A stretch of 64,000 bases of DNA from Linderina pennispora (lineage: Eukaryota; Kickxellomycota; Kickxellomycetes; Kickxellales; Kickxellaceae). The DNA lies in NCBI RefSeq assembly GCF_002104995.1, contig NW_024468252.1:248001-312000 (forward strand), written 5' to 3'. The position numbers were made by a program, and so were the translations under genes. This document shows, one piece after another, positions 21,804 to 34,815 of the stretch. Each line of letters opens with the position of its first letter. The stretch's first letter is position 1. The notes under the pieces were generated by a model. The model had not been told where the DNA came from. It did not search any database and worked only from the letters and a program-made list of their open reading frames with translations.

Positions 21804-23161
21804 ATGTCTTACTACGGAAACCAGGGCGGCTATGGTGGTGACCAGGGCTACAACCAGGGTGGCTACAACCAGGGCTACGACCAGGGCTACAACCAGGGCG
21901 GCTACAACCAGCCCCAGGGCGGCTACGACCAGGGCTACAGCCAGGGCGGCTATGGTGGCAACCAGGGCTATGGCCAGGACGACTTTGACGAGAACGCTAG
22001 CGTTGACCAGCTTGCTCGCCAGTTCCTCGGCGACTCTGCCAACGCTGACGCCCTGAGCGGCCTGTATGTGCCCGAGACCAGCGCCCGCGACCTTGGCGAC
22101 TTTGATCCCGATGACATTGAGCGCAGCTTCCGCGAGTTCCAGGATGCCGGCGGCGAGGGCGAGCGCGGCCTGTTTGGCTTCGGCAACGGCCCGGGCAAGT
22201 CCAAGAAGAGCCACCAGCTTATTGGTAAGTCGAGCTATTCACTGCGCTAGCGCTCCTCGGTTTTGCTTTACTATACCTGTTGCAGGCGGCGCAACTACTG
22301 TCTCTGTGCTGCCCCTGCTCCGCTCTGTTGATTTTGCCAAGGCCCGCAGCGATGTATCTCCCTGCATTGGGCTATCTGTATGACGTTGCTTGCCTTTCTC
22401 CACAGTTCTCTTTCAGTTGCCTAGGGACTGTTCCATCCAAAGGGTTCTAGATTTGCCTGTCTTTGGAGAGCAGAGCCTCTTTTTCCGGCTCGGCGACATG
22501 CGCCTATTTTTTTTGGCTCTCCCACTCTTCTCCTGCGACCTGCCTCACTCAGGCGTGTGAGGCAGGCTGCTCCCGTGGATGGACAGCATGCTCTTTTCTC
22601 CAATGCCCTCCCGCGATTCAGCTGACTGACGTGGTGGGGCGGCATTTGCGCGCTGCTTTTTCCCAGCCTATTGTGGACACATGCAGCGCCTTGTTGTTGG
22701 GGCGCACGTTAAACCGACACTACATCCAACGATACATGCATCACTAATCTGCTCCCACTTGTCGCTTTCTAGGTGGTGCTGCCGCATGGAGCGCTCTCTC
22801 GTGGTACCAGCAGCGCCAGAAGAACCAGGGCAAGAATGTCAAGCACTCGACCATGAAGAAGCTGCTCGTTGCCTTCGCCACTGCCAAGGCCATCAAGTAC
22901 TGGGAGAAGTCGGGCGGTGCCCAGTCTGGCATGCCCCGCGAGGTCGTCATTGAGCAGGCGACCCGCGATGCCGCCAACCTGGCCGAGACCAAGTTCGCCG
23001 ATGACTCGCAGCCCAAGTACTCCTACCAGCAGCAGCACGGTGGCGAGGCTGACACCTTTGACAGCTATGGCGGAGGCAACCAGGGCGGCCACCAGCAGGG
23101 TGGCTACCAGCAGGGCGGCTACAACCAGGGTGGCTACCAGCAGGGCGGCTACGGCTACTAA
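21804..23161 (+). CDS. CipC-like (DUF3759) protein with Gly/Tyr/Gln repeats
   Basis: Exon 1 (21804-22224) encodes about 45 residues of imperfect QGGYNQGYDQGYNQGGY-type repeats, then an acidic stretch (VDQLARQFLGD, DLGDFDPDDIERSFREF). Exon 2 (22773-23161) completes SHQLIGGAAAWSALSWY and KNVKHSTMKKLLVAFATAKA, which match the fungal CipC/DUF3759 domain I recall, and ends in another QQGGYNQGGYQQGGYGY repeat. The domain sits between two low-complexity, prion-like tails. The 548-nt intron is by far the longest needed among the plus-strand genes and contains an earlier acceptor at 22285. CipC-like proteins are abundant and stress- or antibiotic-induced in ascomycetes; molecular function is unknown. 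Strong TATA and G/C-ending codons suggest high expression. Confidence 0.65.
22225..22772 (+). other. long intron with alternative acceptor and hairpin
   Basis: GTAAGT at 22225 to ...CTTTCTAG ending 22772. An earlier acceptor, tgttgcag ending at 22285, would give a 61-nt intron and a truncated protein ending at the TGA near 22380-22382. A perfect 10-bp inverted repeat (cctgcctcac at 22539-22548, gtgaggcagg at 22557-22566) encloses an 8-nt loop. Confidence 0.6.
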
Positions 23162-23693
23162 GCTCGCAAACTATAATTTTCCAGTCTATTTTCCAACTCC
23201 ATCTTCTCGATATTTAACCTCGAACTTTCTCGATCGCCTCTCTTGAACGAAATAGCCTTGGCACGTCGCAAGGGCTGAGCCGCCCGGGCTGAGAGCCACT
23301 GCATGTGAGCCGAGCCGAAAAGTTTTGCACCGCTGGCCCTTTCCGATCGGTGCTGGGAAGGAAAGCGGCATGGCCCCCAACCGCGCCGGCCAGCACGCAT
23401 AAAAAATTAGGCTGCTGGAATTCGACAGCCCGCGAAAGGTGGATTCAGGCCCTTCTCTACCACCTATTTATTTCTCTTTCCAGCCTTTTCTGTTGCCATC
23501 GTGCTAGAATTAACCGGACAGCGGACGCCTCTACAGCTATTAAATACATACTAGTTTCCGGTCCGCGTATTGCTTCTTGCCCTTTTTTGAATCATCTCAT
23601 TTCAGGCGAGAATCAGAAAGAGAATTGCACACCGCGTCTAAGCACATCCGGCAAAAGAGCCTTACCCAGATTCACGCAACCAACAACAAAAAA

Positions 23694-26513
23694 ATGTCGC
23701 GTTTCTTCCGTGGCGACGAGTCCTCGGACTCTGATTCAGACTACACCAGCTCGTCGTCGGGCTCTGAGTTCTCCGATGACGAGACCAGGCAGACACCGCA
23801 GCAGCAGGGCGGTAGCCGGTTCGCACGCGCGATGGTGGACTCTGATTCCGAGGACGACGTCAAGCGTGTGGTGAAGAGCGCCAAGGACAAGCAGATGGAC
23901 GAGGTTATCGAGCTGTCGCGGGCAATCCTGAAGGCAATGGGTGCGGACGAGTGGCACTCGGTGTCGGGTGACTTTGACAAGGTCAACAAGGTCGTGCCGA
24001 AGCTTGTCAAGAGCCTGAAGGGCCAGCCGCTGCCGCGCTCGTACATCCGCGCCCTTGCGGGCCTTGAGGATGCTGTCGAGAAGCCCAAGTCCAAGGCCGA
24101 CCTGAAGAAGCTGAATGCTGTCGATGCCCGTGCCCTGAACCAGCTGAAGCAGCGTGTGCGCAAGCACAACAAGTCGTATGCCAAGCAGATTGCCGAGTTC
24201 AAGGCCAACCCAGTCAATTCGGAGGATGAGGATGGCGATGCTGACACCGAGGAGGAGGAGGACGAGGTCGAGGAGCAGCCTGCCCGTACTGCCTCGCCAG
24301 CGCCTGCTGCTGCGCCTGCTGCCGATGCTGGATCCGACTCGGATGACTCGTACTGGGACTCGGACGAGGACGAGGAGTCGTCATCGTCTGAGAGCGAGGA
24401 CGACGGCCAGGTTGGTTTCCAGCGCTGGCTGAAGAAGACGCCGACCAAGAAGGAGGAGGAGTCGACGAAGCTGACCAAGAAGGAGAAGGCACAGAAGAAG
24501 GTTCAGGCCTCGCAGCAGCGTGCTGCAGCTATCGCCGCTGGTCCCCAGGACGACGACGAGGAGGAGGACGACGGGTTCACCACTGTTGGCAAGGGCGGCA
24601 AGAAGGCCCAGGGCCCCACGTACACGGCCGAGACCCTGAACAAGCACCTGCGTGCGGTCATCGAGGCCCGTGGACGCAAGAACACGGACAAGGAGGAGTC
24701 GATCCGGATACTCGAGACTCTGTACAAGGTGTCTGCCAACGCTGTCCAGCAGGTCAAGGTCCTGATGGCCATGGTCTCGGCCCGCTTCGATGCGGCGCCG
24801 GTCGTCTCTGGCTACATGTCCATCCCGGCGTGGGCCAAGGCTCAGGAGCACCTGAACCAGCTGCTTGAGGTCCTCGAGGCCAACCCGCAGATCCGCGTGT
24901 TCGAGACGGCCGAGCTGCAAGACGAGGAGAGCGACATGGGCTACAAGGGTGAGCCGATCGAGCTGCGCGGCTCAATTATTGCCTTTGTTGACCGTCTCGA
25001 TGACGAGTTCACCAAGTCGCTGCAGAACATTGACCCGCACACGACCGACTACGTCGACCGCATGCGCGACGACGTGCCGCTGTACACCACCATTGTGCGT
25101 GCGCAGCTGTACTTTGAGCGTGCCAGCGTCATGGACAGCCAGTGCCGCATTGTGCTGCGCCGCCTTGAGCACCTGTACTACCGCACCGACCAGGTCAACG
25201 CCCGCGTCGAGGCAGTCACTCTCGAGGCACTGCCCAAGGGCATCAACGAGTCCAAGATTCTGCCCAGCGCTGTTGTCAGCGACATGGCCGACGGCACGCA
25301 CATGCTGTGCGCGTTCCTGTACCAGAACGCCGAGCCGCTGCTGCGCACGCGCGCCATGCTGATGCACATCTTCAACCATGCACTGCACAAGCGCTACTAT
25401 GTTGCGCGCGACCTGCTTCTGATGTCTCACCTGCAGGAGAACGTGCAGCAGGCAGATGTCAACACGCAGGTGCTGTACAACCGCGCTCTGGCGCAGCTGG
25501 GCATGGCGGCGTTCCGCATTGGCAAGATCCAGGAGGCGTTCCAGCACACGCAGGAGCTGATCTCGAGCGGCCGCCAGCGCGAGCTGCTTGCACAGGGCAT
25601 GAGCCAGCAGCGTATGCAGCAGCTGTCGCCTGAGCAGGAGCAGCTGGAGAAGCAGCGCCAGCTGCCGTTCCACATCAACATCAACCTGGAGCTCCTCGAG
25701 TGCGTGTTCCTGACGTCGTCGATGCTGCTGGAGATCCCGCACATGGCTTCGGCCAACACCAACGCCGACGCGCGCCGCTCGGCCATCAGCCGCGTGTTCC
25801 GTCGCATGCTCGACTTCAACGAGCGCCAGGTGTTCCTGGGCCCGCCCGAGAACACGCGCGACCACATCATGGCTGCGTCGAAGGCTCTGGCAGAGGGCGA
25901 CTGGGAGTCTGCTCGCGACCTGATCAACGACATCAAGATCTGGTCGCTGCTGCCTGAGGCGGAGGAGATCAAGAAGATGCTGGCCAGCAAGATCCAGATC
26001 GAGGCCCTGCGCACCTACCTGTTCACATACTCGACGCAGTTCGAGTCGATTGGCATCCAGGACCTGGCGACGATGTTTGGTCTGGGCTCGCCCAAGGTGT
26101 ACTCGCTGCTGGCCCGCATGGTCTACAACGAGGAGCTGGCGGCGTCGCTGGACGAGGTCAGCGGCGTGCTGATCTTCAATCCGGCCAACTTTGAGGCCTC
26201 GTCGCGGCTGCAGCAGACTGCCCTGGCGCTGTCGTCCAAGGCCGGTGCGTTTGCAGACATCAATGAGCGCGTGTTTGAGCTCAAGATCGGCGGTGGCATG
26301 ACTGCCAATGAGCGCGACCAGCGCAACAACGAGGGCGGCCAGCGCGACCGTGATGGACGCCAGGGCCAGCAGCGCGGCGGCAAGGACGGCCAGCGCGACC
26401 AGCGCAACAAGCAGGGCGGCGGCCAGCGCAACAACAACCAAGGAGGCAACAAGGGCCGCCGCCAAAATAACAAGGGCGGGAACCAGCAGCGCAACAAGGG
26501 CGGCAGGCGCTAG
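23694..26513 (+). CDS. NIP1: translation initiation factor eIF3 subunit c
   Basis: Core PCI subunit of eIF3, which binds eIF1/eIF5 and the 40S subunit during start-codon selection. The intact frame gives 939 residues from ATG 23694, which follows an A-rich context; an in-frame upstream ATG at 23577 would add unconserved sequence. The N-terminus is Ser/Asp-rich (GDESSDSDSDYTSSSSGSEF), followed by the eIF3c N-terminal helical domain. A second acidic linker follows at about residues 180-250, then the central helical region. A PCI region lies at about residues 670-830 (NERQVFLGPPENTRDH, LLPEAEEIKKMLASKIQIEA). The last 70 residues are Arg/Gly/Asn/Gln-rich (RRQNNKGGNQQRNKGGRR), an RNA-binding-type tail. 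No frame errors in 2.8 kb. Confidence 0.95.
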   Translation: MSRFFRGDESSDSDSDYTSSSSGSEFSDDETRQTPQQQGGSRFARAMVDSDSEDDVKRVVKSAKDKQMDEVIELSRAILKAMGADEWHSVSGDFDKVNKVVPKLVKSLKGQPLPRSYIRALAGLEDAVEKPKSKADLKKLNAVDARALNQLKQRVRKHNKSYAKQIAEFKANPVNSEDEDGDADTEEEEDEVEEQPARTASPAPAAAPAADAGSDSDDSYWDSDEDEESSSSESEDDGQVGFQRWLKKTPTKKEEESTKLTKKEKAQKKVQASQQRAAAIAAGPQDDDEEEDDGFTTVGKGGKKAQGPTYTAETLNKHLRAVIEARGRKNTDKEESIRILETLYKVSANAVQQVKVLMAMVSARFDAAPVVSGYMSIPAWAKAQEHLNQLLEVLEANPQIRVFETAELQDEESDMGYKGEPIELRGSIIAFVDRLDDEFTKSLQNIDPHTTDYVDRMRDDVPLYTTIVRAQLYFERASVMDSQCRIVLRRLEHLYYRTDQVNARVEAVTLEALPKGINESKILPSAVVSDMADGTHMLCAFLYQNAEPLLRTRAMLMHIFNHALHKRYYVARDLLLMSHLQENVQQADVNTQVLYNRALAQLGMAAFRIGKIQEAFQHTQELISSGRQRELLAQGMSQQRMQQLSPEQEQLEKQRQLPFHININLELLECVFLTSSMLLEIPHMASANTNADARRSAISRVFRRMLDFNERQVFLGPPENTRDHIMAASKALAEGDWESARDLINDIKIWSLLPEAEEIKKMLASKIQIEALRTYLFTYSTQFESIGIQDLATMFGLGSPKVYSLLARMVYNEELAASLDEVSGVLIFNPANFEASSRLQQTALALSSKAGAFADINERVFELKIGGGMTANERDQRNNEGGQRDRDGRQGQQRGGKDGQRDQRNKQGGGQRNNNQGGNKGRRQNNKGGNQQRNKGGRR

Positions 26514-26788
26514 GAAGCGATCCGCTCACGCTCGCAGACCACCTTATTGTCTCTTTTACATTTCTCTTTTGACTAGCAGAATAAAGCCATAAAGGCTTGG
26601 TGCGCTAGGCTGTGATCAGATCCGGTGATCGAGATAAGGGCTAGAATATCTCATCTGGCGCTGGCTGCCGTGGACTGCGAGGGGCTAATTCGGCGCAAAT
26701 TGGGCAGGCTCTTTTTCCACCCCCGTCAATTCAGCACTCTCAGTAGTTATTTCTCTCGCACCAATCTATACACCACAGAGGTTGTATC

Positions 26789-27265
26789 ATGTTCAAAAAG
26801 TTCTGGAACGAGGTCGGCAAGCGCGTGTGGGTGAATGAGTACAAGGATTCAATGATGCCGCGGACGACGTTCCGCAGCCCGGCGCCGGTGTCGCAGCCGC
26901 CGTACAAGAAGCCCGTGACGGCGGCATCGGACCTGAGCAAGAACCCGTACTTCAAGCGCGACACCCGACGCAACTATCCGCGCACAGCCGTGTACACGCA
27001 GCAGGATGTCGGCCACCTTTTGCTGGGTGCGTCGCAGATCGCCAAGCTGCCGGAGGTTGCGCCTGCGGCAGAGGGTGCTGAGGAGACGGGCGTGCCGAGC
27101 GTCGAAGTGAGGGACGTGGCCGAGGCGCTGGCGAAGCTGCAGGAGCCGGTGTTTTCGCAGGAGAAGCTGCCGCCGGTGCCTGGTGCCCCGTACAAGTTCA
27201 GAATCTCGCCAGAGCAGGTTGTGGAGGGCCCTGGCGAGTACTACCCGGTGTACCGTGTCTTTTAG
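26789..27265 (+). CDS. probable fungal complex I accessory subunit (NUZM/21.3-kDa type)
   Basis: Intact 158-residue frame 275 bp after eIF3c. It starts MFKKFWNEVGKRVWVNE. The middle block NPYFKRDTRRNYPRTAVYTQ followed by HLLLGASQIAKLP resembles the KRDxRRxYP...LLxxGS region I recall from the 21.3-kDa (NUZM) subunit of fungal NADH:ubiquinone oxidoreductase. The C-terminus (YYPVYRVF) is compact, with no transmembrane helix. A basic N-terminus is compatible with mitochondrial import. The family call is from memory of a short motif, so a different small mitochondrial protein is possible. The reading frame itself is well supported by G/C-ending codons and a proper leader. Confidence 0.6.
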   Translation: MFKKFWNEVGKRVWVNEYKDSMMPRTTFRSPAPVSQPPYKKPVTAASDLSKNPYFKRDTRRNYPRTAVYTQQDVGHLLLGASQIAKLPEVAPAAEGAEETGVPSVEVRDVAEALAKLQEPVFSQEKLPPVPGAPYKFRISPEQVVEGPGEYYPVYRVF

Positions 27266-27397
27266 ATGCAGAGGTTGGGATTCTGCCATTGCAATATCAA
27301 GAGTTTCTGTTTCTGTTTCTGTTTTGTGGACATGTGGTGGTTACAGTAGACAGGTCCATGTATTGACTGATTATACCAGAGGATGGCATGGTGAGAT

Positions 27398-30327
<2,930 letters not shown>

Positions 30328-33300
30328 ATGGCTGGAATGATACTCGAATCCGGCATAGTGCTGGTGCCCATGGGCGCAGCAGCGCTGTACATCATCGCTC
30401 GTTCAAACACCCTGCTTGTCATCTTCTCGATCCTCGCGGCCATCAGCGCATCTGTCATCATGCGCTTGCGGTATCACTACGCATCGGGTGCCCGGGTCGA
30501 CCTGGTTGTGCGCAAAGCCGAGGGCCGCCGGGACAGCGCACCGCCACGCAACATGCCCAAGACCGGCAAGAAGAGCAAGAAGATCAAGAAGCAGGACAAG
30601 GGCAACAGCGACGACGATGGTGAGTTCAGCGAGATCGTCCGCAGTGCCCGCGACCACCGTGACATTGACGACGAGGAGGTCGAGCGCAGCGGCGAGCTCC
30701 TGGCAACAGTGGTCACCAGCGACAGCACAAAGTACGACATGGATCTGTACGGATCGGGCATTTCGTTCGACCACCGCTGCTTCTACATCGAGGGCAAGCC
30801 CGTGTGGTTGCTGGCAGCAGACTTTGATTACTGGCGGATCCCGGCCGCCGACACCAAGGTGTCTGACGAGGCTGCTGTGGCCGCGTGGACGCGCATGCTG
30901 CTGCAGCTCAAGGCTACGGGATTCAACGCTGTCCGCATCCGCTTCAACTGGGCGTTCCACTCGCCACGCAAGGGCCAGTATAATTTCAAGGGCGTGCGCA
31001 ACGTTAACAAGCTGCTGACGCTGTGCGAAGACCTTGGTGTCTATGTGATTGCCTGCGTGGGTCCGTACATCGGTGATGACGTTCAGGCCGGCGGGTTCCC
31101 GTTCTGGCTGGTTCAGCGCGACCACGTCCGCCTGAGGCATCTGTGGCACGCTGGAATTAAGCGGTGGGACGATCGTTATGCGGCTGCTGTGGGCGAGTGG
31201 TACGACAATATTGTGTCGTTGATCGTTGGTCATGAGGTTGTCACCAAGAACGTCCGTGGCCGCGGCTGTGTTGTCCTGGTGCAGCTCGATAACCATCTGG
31301 AGGAGCGCGGCGCCCTGGGCCTGCCGCTGGCCCTGCAGGATGAGACCCGTCTGCTGGCACGCATGTGCCGAGAGCGCGTCATCCGTGCCCCGCTGGTCAC
31401 TAACAACCTGAACTGGCCTGCCGACTTCACATCGCTCTCGTCTATCGCGTGGCGCGCTGTGACTAAGCGCCTGCGTCGCCACAAGCTTATTGGCAAGGAG
31501 TTCAGGACCGATATCTCGGGATTCACCCTGCGCGATATAACCGCCAACCCGGTCGACATAAACGATATTGCTGCTGTCACAGGCGGTGACAACTCGCCTA
31601 TGGTTGCGCTGGAATTGTACAAGGGCAGCGAGGGTAAGGCTGGGCTTTTCAGCATGCAGATCGAGACAGCTCTGCGCCAGGGCCTGGCTGCATTTGCGCT
31701 GCCTGGGTTCGTTGCTCGTAGCACCTGGGGCAACCTCGACAGCCCGCATCTTGCAGCTGATAGAAATGGCGCTGACACCTATGCTGGCGTCAACGCTGAC
31801 GGCACGCCGACGCAGGATGCGCGCACGGCCAAGCTGATCCTGCAGATGGCTCGCGCGCTGCAGTTGCAGGTGGCGGCCTCGGATGCTGTCAACTCCCGGC
31901 CGTGGATTGCGCGCACGCAAAAGCCGACAGTGCGCAGCGTTCGTGCCCACGGCTTGCCGGCCACGGCCGTGAAGGTCCGGCGCCAGTGGGAGTACGAGGC
32001 GGCTGGCCGCTCCAAGGTGATCGGTGCTGACAAGTCATCGGAGCAGTTCTCGCTGGTGACGTTTATCGATAGTGACGCGAAGCCTGGCAAGGAGATCGCT
32101 CTGCAATATGCGCTTGCCGACGCGCCGACGCTTGGCGGCACATTCAGTTTCGCAATGACTGCCACTCTGGGACCACGCAACCGTGGCATGTTTGCTGCCA
32201 ACCTCAACGTCACCACCACCAATGGCGACGTCGTGAATGTTGTCGCTTCTACGAAGGAAATCTACGCCCGTGTCGCTCTGCCGACGGAGAATGCCGAGGC
32301 ATGGGTTTGCGCGACTGAGGAGGTCCAGAGCGGGCAGCTATTTGTTCTCGGCGAGTGCACTGTCACTGGCCACGCGGACGTGGAGATTGTTGATATTGAG
32401 CATGCCAAGGACCACAAGTTCAGCTTTGTCATGCCCAGGCCTGGCGCAGGCATTGCCAAGATCACTGCTGCAAACGGCGCATCGGATTGTGCTGGTGATG
32501 GTGCCACAGGAGGCCCTGGACACCCTCGTTGTCAACTTTGGTAGGGATTCATACGGCATTGCGCAAAGTGCCGTGTGGGGTGCCGACGGTATCATGGTGG
32601 GTCCCAATGCTGGCAGCGTCGATATTGCGCACATGCCGTATGCAGCCGAGACAAAGCTGTACATGCTCTCGGATGCCCAGCCCAGCCTGCCAGCCAACAG
32701 TGTGCTGTCCAAAGCCGATGGTGCGGAGTCCCTATATGCAGGTCATGCATTTGTCTGGCATCTCTCTGCAACCAACCCGCAGCCCATCGTGTCTGCAGCT
32801 GTTCAGGGATTTGAGAAACGCATGACAAGCTTCGACGACCTGCCCTGGAAGCTGTTGCCGACTATGGCTGATCTCGAGACAATGGATCAGATCAACGTAA
32901 TGTCGTGGCAGCGCGATCTGGGCACATTTGCCTACCAGGCCACGGATATTGGCCGCAATGCCAGCCACATCCTCTACCGCTGCCAGGTGCGCCTAAAGCC
33001 CCAGCACATCAAGGCGCCCAAGATCGAGCTGCAGCTCAACGCCCGACACCGCTGCACTGTGTGGGTCAACGGCCGCAACATGTCGGGCCATGAGACTGCC
33101 CACATGCCGCAGGCGCCAACTCAGTTCAAGAGATGGCTGGAAGCGATGCGGACGCCCGGTGCCCTGCGTGGCCCCGACCGTTGGGCAGGTACAGTCACCT
33201 ATGATGTAACCAAAGCCATGCGCATCTCAGGCGCCGATGACAAGGAGGGCGCGCTGAACGAGGTCTTTGTCGTTGTCGAATCTTTTGGTGTGGGTACGCA

Positions 33301-33937
33301 GTCCGACGGTTACAACGATGCGCACGCCCCGCGCGGCCTGATTGCCGCGTACTGGCACGGATACAATCTGATCGGAGAAGATCACGATGACTCGGAAATT
33401 CACGACACCAACCACGACCACCGCACCGAGCAGCTGCGCACGCGCTGGGATGTGTGCGGTGTCGATGTCTCGGAAATTGCCCAGACGTACAACTCGTCCG
33501 GGTTCCCTGACGAGCACCAGGCTGATGGCTGGTCTACGAGTCTCGAGCGCCCGCTTGCAGACACTGACGAATACTGGTCGACACGCCTGGACGTCAAGGT
33601 TGACAATGGTGTGCATTGGTGGAGATGGGACCTGAAGCCTGCCGAGCAGGCTGACCAGCCTGCGTATCTGCATATCGGCGGCAGGGCTGTTGTTTATGTG
33701 TGGGTCAACGGCGTTTTGCTTGCCAAGCACAGGGCTACTGACACGCCGTCGTGCGTGCTGCTGCGTGGCGGCAACAGCGGGCTCCTTGGTGTGCTGCGCA
33801 ACAGCAAGGGTGCGGACAAGGTTCAGCTCATGGCATACGGATGGGCGGAGCATGCCGATATTGGCCCGAACATGGAGGCGGACCCAACAGTTGGAGTCGA
33901 TGTATCTATCACCTCAGCTCCTGCTGCCAAGAACTAG
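30328..33937 (+). CDS. membrane-anchored GH35 beta-galactosidase-like protein, likely inactive, one frameshift
   Basis: Two hydrophobic segments near residues 5-24 and 28-46 precede a basic/acidic linker (KTGKKSKKIKKQDKG), then a GH35-type barrel. FYIEGKPVWLLAADFDYWRI, ATGFNAVRIRFNWAFHSP, GQYNFKGVRNVNKLL and VGPYIGDDVQAGGFPFWL align with the GH35 blocks. The acid/base Glu of the family QVENEYG motif is replaced: here VQLDNHLEE, with His at residue 323. The nucleophile position (ALELYKG, Glu 429) is kept. Past the barrel, beta-rich jelly-roll-like sequence runs to the C-terminus, as in GH35 enzymes. The frame changes once near 32480 and conserved sequence continues to the stop at 33937, about 1,203 residues in all. 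I infer a membrane-tethered, non-hydrolytic or altered-mechanism protein. Confidence 0.75.
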
Positions 33938-34615
33938 TGGCGTATCCCTTTTTACCAATGAACTGCAGTTAGAAAAACTTGGATATGTATTTCGATAGAC
34001 GAAAATGGTAGAAAGTAGTGAAAGTATATGGATTCTGCTCCTTAGAAGGTGTGCTGCGCAGAGAAAAAAGTATGTAATTCTGGTACCTGATCCTCGTGTG
34101 TAATAATGTCCATCCATCGATAGCGCCGCAATATATGCAAGTGTAAGCATTATCCTCCACAAAAAGGGGGTCATGTGGTGTGGCCGATGCTTCGCCGCTG
34201 AGAGACAGCACATTGGACGCTCCAATTCCACGTCTGCTACCGCTCCGCTAATTCGCTGTTTGCCATGCGTTTGCTCCCAGTTCCGCAAGGGCGTTTCTGC
34301 GCTGCCTTGCCGAGTCCTTACGACTCATCTTTCCGCTGCTCCGGCTTAAAGGTGATGTTTGTAGTAGGGCTTTTACTGGTATATGTTTAGGACAAATCGG
34401 GGCCGCCAGGAAGAAGAATGCAGGTACATCTGGCTGCGTGGGGCATGGGAGGGTATACATCGAATGACAGGAGCGATGTGGTGAAGCGAATGACGAGTAA
34501 TGGTAGGGAGGGCCTAGTGGTCGGGGGATAGATGAGCTTATACGCACTGAAGGATGTCCGACCAGGAGATACAGCCTAAATGCTCCGCAAACACCTTCCA
34601 CGAAGGAGCAGGGGT
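33938..34615. other. 3' flanks of GH35-like and metallothionein genes
   Basis: 678 bp between convergent genes. Short ORFs only, no recognised element. Confidence 0.4.
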
Positions 34616-34687
34616 TTAGCAGCTGCACGAGTCGCCGCAGCCGCAAGAGTCACCGCAAGCGCAAGAGTGGCCGTCGTTCTTGTACAT
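34616..34687 (-). CDS. small copper-type metallothionein, 23 residues
   Basis: ATG at 34685-34687, TAA at 34616-34618. The 23-residue product starts MYKNDGHS. Its remaining 15 residues carry six Cys in three evenly spaced CxC pairs (Cys 9/11, 15/17, 21/23) separated by the triplet GDS. Fungal copper metallothioneins such as the N. crassa one are about 25 residues with similar CxC spacing, so a role in binding copper or another thiophilic metal in the cytosol is inferred. A TATA box (ctataaat on the minus strand, 34808-34815) lies about 120 bp upstream. The third codon positions and the regular repeat argue for a real gene although it is far below usual ORF cut-offs. No other ORF covers this site convincingly. 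Confidence 0.82.
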   Translation of the reverse strand: MYKNDGHSCACGDSCGCGDSCSC

Positions 34688-34807
34688 TGTAATGGAGCTG
34701 TGGAGGGTTTAGCTTAAAAGGTGTGTGGTGTGTGCTGTCTGTGGGAAAAGAGCAAATGTTGGTGGTTTGGTAAAGCTGGGAGCGCCTGGCTCGAGGATTT
34801 GCCTTCA

Positions 34808-34815
34808 TTTATAGT
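34808..34815 (-). promoter_or_regulatory. TATA box of the metallothionein gene
   Basis: Reads ctataaat on the minus strand, about 120 bp before the metallothionein ATG. The region just downstream is T/C-rich on the transcribed strand, as in the other strong promoters here. Confidence 0.6.

Noticed and set aside
22286-22382. Separate coding exon in the CipC-like intron
   Set aside because: It does not splice on to exon 2 in frame and encodes no conserved sequence. Kept only as a possible alternative end.
32237-33937. Separate gene in the second frame of the GH35-like locus
   Set aside because: Its conserved sequence continues the first frame exactly after about 32480, so it is one gene with a one-base frame change.
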